Assembly (NCBI GenBank): GCA_900543755.1 | Contig: UQSP01000042.1 | Location: 1 to 18,257, forward strand | From: an uncultured Eubacteriales bacterium | Lineage (GTDB): Bacteria; Bacillota; Clostridia; Christensenellales; Pumilibacteraceae | Direction of reading: 5' to 3' | Length of the DNA: 18,257 nt | Part shown: positions 1 to 7,148 of the stretch, in pieces | Layout of the letters: the number at the start of each line of letters is the position of its first letter | Numbering within the stretch: position 1 is the first letter of the stretch | The notes under the pieces: model-generated | Database searches by the model: none | Told to the model about the DNA's origin: nothing | Seen by the model: the letters and a program-made list of their open reading frames with translations, nothing else | Position numbers and translations under genes: made by a program

Positions 1-27
1 GCAGCGTCAGATGTGTATAAGAGACAG
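1..27 (+). other. Nextera Read 1 adapter with Tn5 mosaic end (not biological)
   Basis: Bases 9-27 are the 19-base Tn5 mosaic end AGATGTGTATAAGAGACAG, and bases 1-8 are the 3' part of the Nextera Read 1 tail (GCAGCGTC). This is library adapter left on the contig. The same sequence occurs inverted at the other end. Biological sequence starts at about base 28. Confidence 0.97.
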
Positions 28-84
28 AATTAAAGAATGTCAATAGTGTTTTTTTAATTTAGCTTTAATTTCATATACGGTAGT

Positions 85-114
85 TTGACCTTTATGTGAA
101 GTAAATGGTATAAT
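85..114 (+). promoter_or_regulatory. Sigma-A-type promoter of the phosphatase gene
   Basis: A -35 box TTGACC (85-90) and a perfect -10 box TATAAT (109-114) are separated by 18 bases. Transcription would start near 121, so the leader before the ATG at 134 is very short and consists mainly of the GGAGGA ribosome binding site (121-126). No operator is evident. The adapter starts 57 bases upstream, so regulatory elements farther out could be missing. Confidence 0.75.
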
Positions 115-133
115 CATATCGGAGGATATCAAA

Positions 134-772
134 ATGACACATGTATACGTTGTGCGCCACGGAGAAAGCGAAGGCAACAAAATAGACGCATTTATCGGAA
201 GAACGGACGTCCCTTTGACGGATTTGGGAGTTAAACAAGCGGAACTTACGGCGGAATATCTTAAGGACGTAAAGTTTTCTGCAATTTATACAAGCGACTT
301 GATGCGTGCGCGTCAGACCGCTGCTCCCAGTGAAAAAATACATAATCTTAAAGCCGTGCCCGAGCCCGCATTCCGAGAGATTTTCGGCGGCGATTGGGAG
401 AAAAAACCGTATCATGACCTTATAAATCTTTATCCCGAAACCTATTCGGTTTGGAAAAACGACATAGCTTCCGCCCGCGCCGACAACGGCGAAAGCGTTA
501 AGGAACTCTACGAAAGAGTAACCCGAAAACTCAAGGAGCTTGCTTCAGAACACGACAGAGAAAACATACTTGTGTTTACGCACGCCATGCCGGTAAGGGC
601 GATTGTGTGTATGGCTAAAGAATTGCCTTTGAAAAAGCTGGGCGAAATACCTTGGGTTTCGAATGCTTCGGTTACCGAGCTTTTGTTTAAGGACGGTAAA
701 TTTACGCTTGTCAAGGAAGGGTATGATGTGCATCTTGGAAAGCTTAGCACCCGTTTGTCTAAGGATGTGTAA
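134..772 (+). CDS. Histidine phosphatase family protein (phosphoglycerate-mutase-like)
   Basis: This is a 212-residue cytosolic protein of the histidine phosphatase superfamily, whose members transfer or hydrolyse phosphate through a phosphohistidine. The N-terminal RHGES motif gives R8 and the nucleophile H9. Also visible are N15, the SDLxRAxQTA block with R58, the likely acid/base E82 (REIFGGDWE) and the second catalytic histidine H150 (FTHAMPVR). Length and motif order fit the GpmB/CobC/PhoE-like branch, which is usually phosphatase rather than cofactor-dependent mutase. The substrate cannot be read from sequence, and no cobalamin or glycolysis genes lie nearby. The ATG at 134 has a strong GGAGGA site seven bases upstream and directly follows a consensus promoter. 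The next gene starts 117 bases downstream with its own ribosome binding site. No convincing terminator is seen between them, so read-through is possible. Confidence 0.9.
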   Translation: MTHVYVVRHGESEGNKIDAFIGRTDVPLTDLGVKQAELTAEYLKDVKFSAIYTSDLMRARQTAAPSEKIHNLKAVPEPAFREIFGGDWEKKPYHDLINLYPETYSVWKNDIASARADNGESVKELYERVTRKLKELASEHDRENILVFTHAMPVRAIVCMAKELPLKKLGEIPWVSNASVTELLFKDGKFTLVKEGYDVHLGKLSTRLSKDV

Positions 773-889
773 AAAAAAGTACTTCTTGCTTCGGTACCAA
801 CATTTTGTCTTAAAAAACAGAATATAAAAAAATAGTATCAGTGATTACAGTTGCCGAAGAAACCTGAACAGTTTAAAGGAGATAAATTT

Positions 890-2578
890 ATGAAAGTTGT
901 CATTGTGGGCGGCGTTGCGGGCGGCGCTACCGCGGCGGCGCGATTGAGAAGGCTTGACGAAAAAGCGGAAATCATAGTTTTTGAAAAAAGCGGTTACGTT
1001 TCCTACGCCAACTGCGGATTGCCGTATTATGTGGGCGGAGTCATCGAGGATTTCGAGCAGCTTACTTTACAGTCGCCCGAAGGTTTTTTCAGCCGTTACC
1101 GTATAGACGTGCGCGTTCACCACGAGGTTGTAAAAATCGATACCGCGGCAAAAACGGTAGACGTGCGTAATCTTGAAACGGGTGCGACTTTTACCGAAAG
1201 TTACGATAAACTTCTGCTGTCGCCGGGAGCGCGTCCCGTCAACCCGGGAATAGAGGGCGCGGACGGAGAAAGAGTGTTTACTTTGCGCACCTTGGAAGAC
1301 ACCGTTAAAATCAAAGCATTCGCGGATAAACAAAAGCCCTCGCGCGCAACAGTGATAGGCGGCGGATTTATAGGACTGGAGATTGCCGAAAATCTTGCCG
1401 AGCGCGGCGTTAAAACCGTTGTGGTTGAGTTTGCGGATCATATTCTCGGCCCGTTTGACAAAGACATGGCAAGCATATTGCATGCCGAAATGCGCCGCGG
1501 CGGAGTGGAACTCATGCTGAAAACTGCGGTAAAATCCATTTCGGAAAAAGGCGACGCGCTGATTGTGAAAACCGCGGACGGCAAAATTTTTGACACCGAT
1601 ATGGTGGTGCTGGCGGCGGGAGTTGCTCCCGATGCTTCACTTGCCTCGGCAGCGGGAATCAGGACGGGTATTAAGGGCAGTATAGCGGTAAACGAAAAAA
1701 TGGAAACCTCTGCGCCCGACGTTTATGCCGTGGGCGACGCCGTCGAAGTGGAAAATCTTGCAATAAGTACACGCGCTCTTATTTCTTTGGCGGGTCCTGC
1801 CAATAAACAGGCGAGGATAGCGGCGGACAATATTGCCGGCGGAAACAGCAAGTATGACGGCTCTTTGGGAACATCGGTAATAAAAGTGTTTTCGCTTACG
1901 GCGGCGTCTGTGGGCGCAAACGAATCTCAGCTTAAAGCCGCAGGAAAGAATTACGATAAAGTCGTGCTTTCTCCGTTAAGTCACGCCGGATATTATCCCG
2001 GCGGCAAAGTCATGACGATGAAAGTATTGTTCGATAAGGATTCGCTTAAAATTTACGGCGCGCAGATAGCGGGAAGCAAGGGCGTAGACAAGCGCATTGA
2101 CGTAATTGCCACAGCCATGCGCGCAGGGCTTAACGCAGCAGAATTGAAAGAGCTCGAGCTTGCTTACGCGCCGCCTTATTCTTCGGCAAAAGATCCCGTC
2201 AACGTTGCGGGTTTTATGATTGAAAACATAGTTACGGGAAAAATCAAACAATTCCATTACGAAGATATCGGTTCTTTGCCGCTTTCCGCAGTGAAAATCG
2301 ACGCGCGCACCCCTTACGAATATGCGCGCGGACACGCTGAAGGCTTTGTAAATATTCCTCTTGACGAAATAAGAGAAAGGCTTAATGAAATCGACAAAAC
2401 AAAACCCGTTTACGTGATGTGCCAGTCGGGACTCAGAAGTTATCTTGCTTGCCGTATTTTAACTCAGAACGGCTTTGACTGCTATAATTTCTCGGGCGGA
2501 TACAGGTTTTACGATTTAGTAAACCGCAACGCTTTGCCTGCTTGTTCGGCGTATCCGTGCGGCAAAGACAAAAACTGA
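890..2578 (+). CDS. CoA-disulfide/persulfide reductase with C-terminal rhodanese domain
   Basis: This is a 562-residue FAD- and NAD(P)H-dependent disulfide reductase of the CoADR-RHD family. Relatives reduce CoA disulfide, CoA persulfide or polysulfide. The FAD-binding loop GGVAGG is at residues 7-12. The single redox cysteine C42 lies in the family motif SYANCGLPYYVGG. A second Rossmann motif GGGFIG at about 157-162 binds NAD(P)H. The dimerisation domain carries the tyrosine-bearing segments LSHAGYYPGG and LAYAPPYSSAKDP typical of CoADR. A rhodanese domain begins near residue 461 and has active-site C511 in CQSGLRSY. The protein ends with an extra C-x4-C pair (ACSAYPC). The ATG at 890 was chosen because it follows AAAGGAGA (875-882) by seven bases and begins exactly at the FAD-binding strand. 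An upstream in-frame TTG at 851 has no such support. The role is probably thiol redox balance or sulfane-sulfur detoxification. NADH oxidase activity is a possible alternative for the reductase part. Confidence 0.92.
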   Translation: MKVVIVGGVAGGATAAARLRRLDEKAEIIVFEKSGYVSYANCGLPYYVGGVIEDFEQLTLQSPEGFFSRYRIDVRVHHEVVKIDTAAKTVDVRNLETGATFTESYDKLLLSPGARPVNPGIEGADGERVFTLRTLEDTVKIKAFADKQKPSRATVIGGGFIGLEIAENLAERGVKTVVVEFADHILGPFDKDMASILHAEMRRGGVELMLKTAVKSISEKGDALIVKTADGKIFDTDMVVLAAGVAPDASLASAAGIRTGIKGSIAVNEKMETSAPDVYAVGDAVEVENLAISTRALISLAGPANKQARIAADNIAGGNSKYDGSLGTSVIKVFSLTAASVGANESQLKAAGKNYDKVVLSPLSHAGYYPGGKVMTMKVLFDKDSLKIYGAQIAGSKGVDKRIDVIATAMRAGLNAAELKELELAYAPPYSSAKDPVNVAGFMIENIVTGKIKQFHYEDIGSLPLSAVKIDARTPYEYARGHAEGFVNIPLDEIRERLNEIDKTKPVYVMCQSGLRSYLACRILTQNGFDCYNFSGGYRFYDLVNRNALPACSAYPCGKDKN

Positions 2579-2628
2579 ATTAATAATCCGTTATAGGGCT
2601 TTTTGTTGCTAAATGTGTGTTTTTAACT

Positions 2629-2652
2629 CAAAACCGCTTGTTTTGGGCTTTT
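2629..2652 (+). terminator. Weak candidate terminator after the reductase gene
   Basis: CAAAAC (2629-2634) and GTTTTG (2640-2645) form a six-base-pair stem around a five-base loop, followed shortly by CTTTTT. The stem is mostly A-T and the T-run is offset by three bases, so termination would be weak. It sits between the reductase stop and the next likely promoter. Confidence 0.3.
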
Positions 2653-2670
2653 TCGGCAGGCAAAAAACAG

Positions 2671-2699
2671 TTTTCATTTTGATTCCGATATGTTATAAT
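2671..2699 (+). promoter_or_regulatory. Probable promoter of the activase/dehydratase unit
   Basis: A perfect -10 box TATAAT lies at 2694-2699. The best -35 at the right distance is TTTTCA (2671-2676, 17-base spacer), which is poor. A start near 2706 would give a leader of about 80 bases holding the hairpin at 2717-2740. A weak -35 suggests either low expression or an activator. Confidence 0.45.
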
Positions 2700-2716
2700 A
2701 AATACGTAATATAAAA

Positions 2717-2740
2717 GTTGCCGCTGTTTTTTTCGGCAAC
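2717..2740 (+). promoter_or_regulatory. Leader hairpin upstream of the activase gene
   Basis: GTTGCCG (2717-2723) and CGGCAAC (2734-2740) are perfect inverted copies around a ten-base, T-rich loop. The hairpin would form in the 5' leader of the activase mRNA, about 47 bases before the ATG. A six-T run (2752-2757) follows, but 11 bases away, so it is not a standard terminator. It could stabilise the mRNA or bind a regulator; nothing identifies which. Confidence 0.5.
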
Positions 2741-2786
2741 GGCTCATGTGATTTTTTACGGTTCATTGAAAAACGAGGTTGCTACT

Positions 2787-5705
2787 ATGGAACAAAAATA
2801 CACGGTGGGTGTGGACGTCGGGTCCACTACCGTAAAGTGCATACTGCTTGATGAAAAAGGAGATATAGTACATTCCGTATACGACAGGCATTTTTCCAAG
2901 GTAAAGGAAACGGTTTGCGAACAGTTGAAACGTATTTTTTCCTTTTATTCCGGCAGTTTCAAAATCGCTATGACGGGTTCGGCGGGGCTGGGACTGTCCA
3001 CGGCCGCGGGACTGAGTTTCGTACAGGAAGTTTACGCCGCTTCGCTTGCAATAAAGAATATGTATCCCGACGCGGACTGCGCGGTGGAACTGGGCGGAGA
3101 AGACGCTAAAATCCTTTTTCTTACCGGCGGAACCGAACAACGGATGAACGGCTCCTGCGCAGGCGGCACGGGTGCGTTTATCGACCAGATGGCTACGCTT
3201 CTCAAGGTTTCGGGCGATAAGCTGGACGAGCTTGCTTTGGCGGCAAAAAACGTTTATCCAATAGCGTCGCGTTGCGGAGTTTTCGCAAAAAGCGACATTC
3301 AGCCGCTTCTCAATCAGGGCGCCGCGCTCGAGGACGTTGCGGCAAGCATTTTTCAGGCGGTAGTCGATCAGACCGTCGCGGGACTTGCGCAGGGCAGGCA
3401 GATTAAAGGCAAAGTTTTGTTCCTCGGCGGGCCTTTGCACTTTTATAAGGCTTTGCAAAACGCTTTTACCAAGACTCTGGGGCTTAGTGCCGAAAACGCG
3501 GTTTTTCCCGACCTTGCGCCTTGCTTCATGGCTTACGGGGCAGCGCTTTACGCGGCAAGAAACACATACTGGGAAGACCCCAAAGACATTCTGGACAAGA
3601 TATTCAACTCTAAGCCCAACGAAAGCGTTTTTTCCTCCCGACCGCTTTTTTCCTCGCATGAAGAATACGACGAGTTTGTCCGCCGCCACTCGCGAGCCGA
3701 CGTGGAAAGACAGGATATCGCAACATACTCGGGAAAAGCATATCTGGGCGTTGATGCAGGTTCCACCACCACGAAAATGGTACTGCTGAGCGAGAATGGC
3801 AAAATTCTTTTCAGCCATTACACTCAAAACGTAGGGCGGCCTTTGGACGTCGTGTCCGAAAAACTGAAAGAGCTTTATTCGCTCATGGGCGACAGAATAC
3901 AAATAGTGTCTTCGGCGGTAACGGGCTACGGGGAAGAACTTCTGAAATCGGGACTTAAACTCGATTTCGGCATTGTCGAAACTGTTGCGCACTTTACCGC
4001 GGCGCTGGAATTTTGTCCCGACGTAGATTTCATTATCGACATCGGCGGTCAGGACATCAAGTGTTTCAAAATCAAGAACAAAGCGATAGACAATATCATG
4101 CTTAACGAAGCGTGCTCCTCGGGCTGCGGTTCTTTTATACAGACGTTTGCCAACGCTCTCGGTATGGGCGTCGCGGAATTTTCCGCTTTGGGACTGTTTG
4201 CCCTTCACCCCGTCGAATTGGGTTCGCGTTGCACCGTGTTCATGAACAGCTCCGTCAAGCAGGCGCAAAAGGACGGCGCGGGAGTGGACGATATTTCCGC
4301 GGGGATATCTTCGTCGGTGGTAAAAAACGCCATTTACAAAGTCATTCGCGCCAAAAGTCCCGAAGAACTCGGCAAACGCGTAGTGGTTCAAGGCGGAACT
4401 TTTCTTAACGACGCAGTCTTGCGCGCTTTCGAAAAGGAACTTGGAATTGAAGTGGTCCGTCCCGCCATTGCGGGGCTTATGGGTGCTTACGGCGCCGCTT
4501 TGTACGCCAAAAAGAAAAGCAAGGGCAAATCGGATATAATAAGCCCCGAACAGCTTGAAAACTTTTCTTACAAGTCATTCAACACCAACTGCAACCGCTG
4601 TACTGCGCATTGTTCGTTAAACGTACTGACGTTTTCCGACGGGCGTAAGCTTATTTCAGGCAACCGCTGCGAAAAAGGGCAGGGGAAAAAGGAATCGGAT
4701 ATTTTACCCGACCTTTACGATTACAAGTACGACCTTTTGGTAAACGGAATAAAAAACACCGCCGTGTCACCCAAAGCAAAAGTGGGCTTGCCGCTATGTC
4801 TTAATTTTTACGAGCAGCTTCCTTTCTGGAACGCGGTTTTCGATTCGCTGGGATTCGAAACCGTTATATCCGACGAGTCTTCGCGCAAACTGTTTTTGTC
4901 GGGGCAACACACCATTCCGTCCGATACGGTTTGTTATCCCGCCAAGCTTGTACACGGCCATGTGCTTAATCTGCTGAATAAAGGCGTGGATTTCGTGTTC
5001 TATCCCTGCGAAAGCTATAATATCGACGAAGGGCACAGCGACAATCATTACAACTGTCCCGTGGTCGCTTATTATCCCGAGCTTTTGCGCGCCAACACCG
5101 CGGAGCTTAACAAAGATAACTTTATATACCCATACATAGACATGAACAGACCGCAGAACATTGTTTCGGCGCTTGTTAAAAGTCTGGCTAAATATAAGAT
5201 AAGGCCGAGCGATGCGGAAAAAGCCGTGGAAAAAGGTTTTGCCGCATTGCAGGAATTCCATTCGGCTGTGGTAAAGAAAGGACAGGAGCTTATCGCTTTC
5301 GCGCGTGAACATAATCTGCCCATAGTCGTTATTGCGGGAAGACCGTATCACATCGACCCTGAAATCAATCACGGCGTACAAAAACTTATTGCGTCTTTGG
5401 GCGTGGTTTCCGTTTCCGAAGACGCGGTAAGCGATTTTGCCGATACTCCCGCTTTGGGGGTACTTAATCAGTGGACGTATCATTCGCGCCTTTACCGCGC
5501 CGCCGCGTTCGTAGCGGAGCAAAAGGACATGAATCTCGTCCAGCTTGTGTCTTTCGGGTGCGGTATCGACGCAATTACTACCGACGAAGTGCGCGCAATA
5601 CTCGAATCGCGCGGAAAAATATACACTCAACTCAAAATAGACGAAATAAGCAATCTCGGCGCAATAAAAATCCGTTTAAGGTCGCTTCTCGCCGCCATCG
5701 AATAA
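2787..5705 (+). CDS. Double-domain acyl-CoA dehydratase activase fused to an HgdB-like (DUF2229-type) region
   Basis: This 972-residue protein belongs to the HgdC/BadF-type ASKHA ATPases, which use ATP to push electrons at very low potential into a partner iron-sulfur enzyme. Two activase domains lie in tandem, each starting with a phosphate-binding loop (GVDVGSTTVK, residues 8-17; GVDAGSTTTK, 321-330). Each keeps both cluster cysteines: C124 and C163 in the first, C443 and C482 in the second. One chain may therefore make the pseudo-dimer that HgdC forms from two subunits around one [4Fe-4S]. A four-cysteine cluster-like motif follows (C602, C605, C609, C628). The C-terminal third resembles DUF2229/HgdB and has C716, C741 and C925 (FGCGID) as possible cluster ligands. 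The ATG at 2787 begins directly before the first ATPase strand; the longer TTG start at 2718 falls in a leader hairpin. Relatives are often one chain of about 1400 residues that also includes the next gene. The substrate is unknown. Confidence 0.88.
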   Translation: MEQKYTVGVDVGSTTVKCILLDEKGDIVHSVYDRHFSKVKETVCEQLKRIFSFYSGSFKIAMTGSAGLGLSTAAGLSFVQEVYAASLAIKNMYPDADCAVELGGEDAKILFLTGGTEQRMNGSCAGGTGAFIDQMATLLKVSGDKLDELALAAKNVYPIASRCGVFAKSDIQPLLNQGAALEDVAASIFQAVVDQTVAGLAQGRQIKGKVLFLGGPLHFYKALQNAFTKTLGLSAENAVFPDLAPCFMAYGAALYAARNTYWEDPKDILDKIFNSKPNESVFSSRPLFSSHEEYDEFVRRHSRADVERQDIATYSGKAYLGVDAGSTTTKMVLLSENGKILFSHYTQNVGRPLDVVSEKLKELYSLMGDRIQIVSSAVTGYGEELLKSGLKLDFGIVETVAHFTAALEFCPDVDFIIDIGGQDIKCFKIKNKAIDNIMLNEACSSGCGSFIQTFANALGMGVAEFSALGLFALHPVELGSRCTVFMNSSVKQAQKDGAGVDDISAGISSSVVKNAIYKVIRAKSPEELGKRVVVQGGTFLNDAVLRAFEKELGIEVVRPAIAGLMGAYGAALYAKKKSKGKSDIISPEQLENFSYKSFNTNCNRCTAHCSLNVLTFSDGRKLISGNRCEKGQGKKESDILPDLYDYKYDLLVNGIKNTAVSPKAKVGLPLCLNFYEQLPFWNAVFDSLGFETVISDESSRKLFLSGQHTIPSDTVCYPAKLVHGHVLNLLNKGVDFVFYPCESYNIDEGHSDNHYNCPVVAYYPELLRANTAELNKDNFIYPYIDMNRPQNIVSALVKSLAKYKIRPSDAEKAVEKGFAALQEFHSAVVKKGQELIAFAREHNLPIVVIAGRPYHIDPEINHGVQKLIASLGVVSVSEDAVSDFADTPALGVLNQWTYHSRLYRAAAFVAEQKDMNLVQLVSFGCGIDAITTDEVRAILESRGKIYTQLKIDEISNLGAIKIRLRSLLAAIE

Positions 5706-5715
5706 GGAAAAGAAA

Positions 5716-6951
5716 ATGGAAAAAACTCATGCACAATTTACCGCGGAAATGCGTAAAACGCACACCATTCTGGTGCCCGACATGCTGCCCATACATTTCA
5801 AACTGATAATAAAGGTTTTTGAAAAGTACGGATATAAAATGGAGCTTTTGCAAAATTCCGCGCGTGCCGTCGTGGACGAAGGACTAAAAAACGTGCACAA
5901 CGACACGTGTTATCCCGCGCTTTTGGTTATCGGGCAGTTTCTCGATGCGCTTAAAAGCGGCAAATACGATCCCGATAAAACCGCTTTAATGATTTCCCAG
6001 ACGGGCGGAGGGTGCCGTGCCTCAAATTACCTGCATTTGCTCAGAAAGGCTCTTGAAGTCGATTATCCGCAAATTCCCGTCATTTCGCTTAATTTTTCAG
6101 GGCTTGAAAAAAGTCCCGGGTTTAAAATAACTTTACCCATTCTCTTTAAACTGCTTGACGCCGTTTTGTACGGGGACCTCATGATGCTTTTGTACAATCA
6201 GTGCAAGCCATACGAAAAAACCAAGGGCGAAACCGATAAAGTCCTTGAAAAATGCGAAAAAACGCTTGCCGAAAAGCTGGTTAAAGGCGGATTCGGTAAG
6301 CGTAAAAAGAATTACAAGCTGATACTTGACGCTTTTTCATCCATACAGCGCGACTCCGCAAGAAAACCGCGCGTGGGAATAGTGGGGGAGATTTACGTCA
6401 AATATTCGCCGCTTGCCAATAACCACCTCGAAGAATTCCTTATCCGCGAGGGGTGCGAGCCCGTCGTTCCCGGACTTATGGATTTCGTGCTTTACTGTAC
6501 GGTAAACAACATAAACGACGGTAAAATTTACGGATTCAAAAACACCGTAACCCGTGTTTCGTCATTGCTTTATAAAATTCTGCTGTCGCTTTCGAGAAAA
6601 CTCAACAAAACCGTTATGTCTTACGGCGGATTCGACCCCATGGACGATTTCGAAGAGCTAAGAAAGGAGGCGGATAAGCTTATAAACCAGGGCGTCAAAA
6701 TGGGCGAAGGCTGGCTTATAACCGCCGAAATGGGCTGTCTTGCTAAAACGGGCACAAAAAATATAGTTTGCACGCAGCCTTTCGGGTGTCTGCCCAACCA
6801 TATCGTCGCAAAGGGTATGAGCCGTAAAGTCAAGGAAGAATATCCCGACGCCAATATCGTGGCAATAGATTACGACCCAAGCGCGACCAACGTCAACCAG
6901 GAAAACCGTCTTAAACTCATGATTGCAAACATACGCGAAAACAACGAATAA
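5716..6951 (+). CDS. 2-hydroxyacyl-CoA dehydratase-like subunit (HgdB/HGD-D family)
   Basis: This 411-residue protein is related to the D-component subunits of 2-hydroxyacyl-CoA dehydratases and to double-cubane cluster proteins. Likely iron-sulfur ligands are C65 (NDTCYPA), C100 (TGGGCRASNY) and C358 (PFGCLPNH), with C341 and C352 close by. The C-terminal block DYDPSATNVNQENR, followed by a short helix, is characteristic of the C-terminal part of large fused activase proteins. The gene starts 10 bases after the activase stop with AAGGAAAAG before its ATG, so the two are surely co-transcribed and probably coupled. It likely pairs with the HgdB-like C-terminal region of its neighbour, a split form of the usual single large protein. 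An intrinsic terminator follows directly. Its reaction is not established, since no CoA-transferase or acyl-CoA dehydrogenase gene lies nearby. Small-molecule reduction of the double-cubane type is an alternative to dehydration. Confidence 0.87.
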   Translation: MEKTHAQFTAEMRKTHTILVPDMLPIHFKLIIKVFEKYGYKMELLQNSARAVVDEGLKNVHNDTCYPALLVIGQFLDALKSGKYDPDKTALMISQTGGGCRASNYLHLLRKALEVDYPQIPVISLNFSGLEKSPGFKITLPILFKLLDAVLYGDLMMLLYNQCKPYEKTKGETDKVLEKCEKTLAEKLVKGGFGKRKKNYKLILDAFSSIQRDSARKPRVGIVGEIYVKYSPLANNHLEEFLIREGCEPVVPGLMDFVLYCTVNNINDGKIYGFKNTVTRVSSLLYKILLSLSRKLNKTVMSYGGFDPMDDFEELRKEADKLINQGVKMGEGWLITAEMGCLAKTGTKNIVCTQPFGCLPNHIVAKGMSRKVKEEYPDANIVAIDYDPSATNVNQENRLKLMIANIRENNE

Positions 6952-6966
6952 TTCCTTTACGACAAA

Positions 6967-6993
6967 TAAGCCTCCGTTTATACGGAGGTTTTT
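6967..6993 (+). terminator. Intrinsic terminator of the activase/dehydratase unit
   Basis: CCTCCGT (6971-6977) and ACGGAGG (6982-6988) form a perfect seven-base-pair stem with a four-base loop, followed directly by TTTTT (6989-6993). Flanking A and T bases can lengthen the stem. It starts about 15 bases after the stop codon and separates this unit from the arginine operon. Confidence 0.92.
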
Positions 6994-7029
6994 GCATAAA
7001 AAACAAATTATGCGTATAAAATTGCATAA
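6994..7029. repeat. Triple GCATAA/TTATGC inverted repeats upstream of argG
   Basis: GCATAA (6994-6999), TTATGC (7008-7013) and GCATAA (7024-7029) alternate in orientation, so the middle copy can pair with either flank. They lie between the terminator and the ARG box in AT-rich DNA. Their spacing does not match the standard ARG box. They may be extra operator sites or chance palindromes. Confidence 0.35.
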
Positions 7030-7061
7030 ACACAATAAATTATACATTAATACAAAAAAAT

Positions 7062-7079
7062 AATGAATATTTATACATA
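7062..7079. promoter_or_regulatory. ARG box (likely ArgR/AhrC operator)
   Basis: These 18 bases fit the known ARG box pattern WNTGAATWWWWATTCANW at every position but one (A instead of T at 7075). The site ends seven bases before the -35 box of the argG promoter, a place suited to arginine-dependent repression of the whole cluster. A matching right-half sequence TTATACAT recurs 31 bases upstream (7040-7047 and 7071-7078), about three helical turns away. The match is seen directly; ArgR binding is inferred. Confidence 0.7.
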
Positions 7080-7085
7080 AAATAC

Positions 7086-7114
7086 TTGACTGATTAACCA
7101 ATTGGGTGTATAAT
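7086..7114 (+). promoter_or_regulatory. Strong sigma-A promoter of the arginine cluster
   Basis: TTGACT (7086-7091) and a perfect TATAAT (7109-7114) are separated by 17 bases. Transcription would start near 7121, leaving a leader under 30 bases before argG. There is thus no room for a leader attenuator or T-box, and control must act through DNA-bound regulators such as the adjacent ARG box. Confidence 0.85.
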
Positions 7115-7148
7115 TTACATCATGTAAAAGCAAAAAGCGGAGGGACAC

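Noticed and set aside
851..889. TTG start giving a 13-residue longer reductase.
   Set aside because: The ATG at 890 has a well-spaced AAAGGAGA site and begins at the conserved FAD-binding strand; the TTG has no such site.
773..889. Terminator or promoter between the phosphatase and reductase genes.
   Set aside because: Only a four-base GTAC pairing and unsupported A-rich stretches are seen; no stem with a T-run and no well-spaced promoter boxes.
2718..2786. TTG start giving a 23-residue longer activase.
   Set aside because: The codon lies inside a leader hairpin with no ribosome binding site, and the extra residues do not fit the ATPase fold.
2763..4391. Long open frame of 542 codons on the minus strand.
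   Set aside because: It lies wholly antisense to the activase gene, shows no recognisable domain and is basic and low in sense; it is a by-product of codon bias in the opposite strand.
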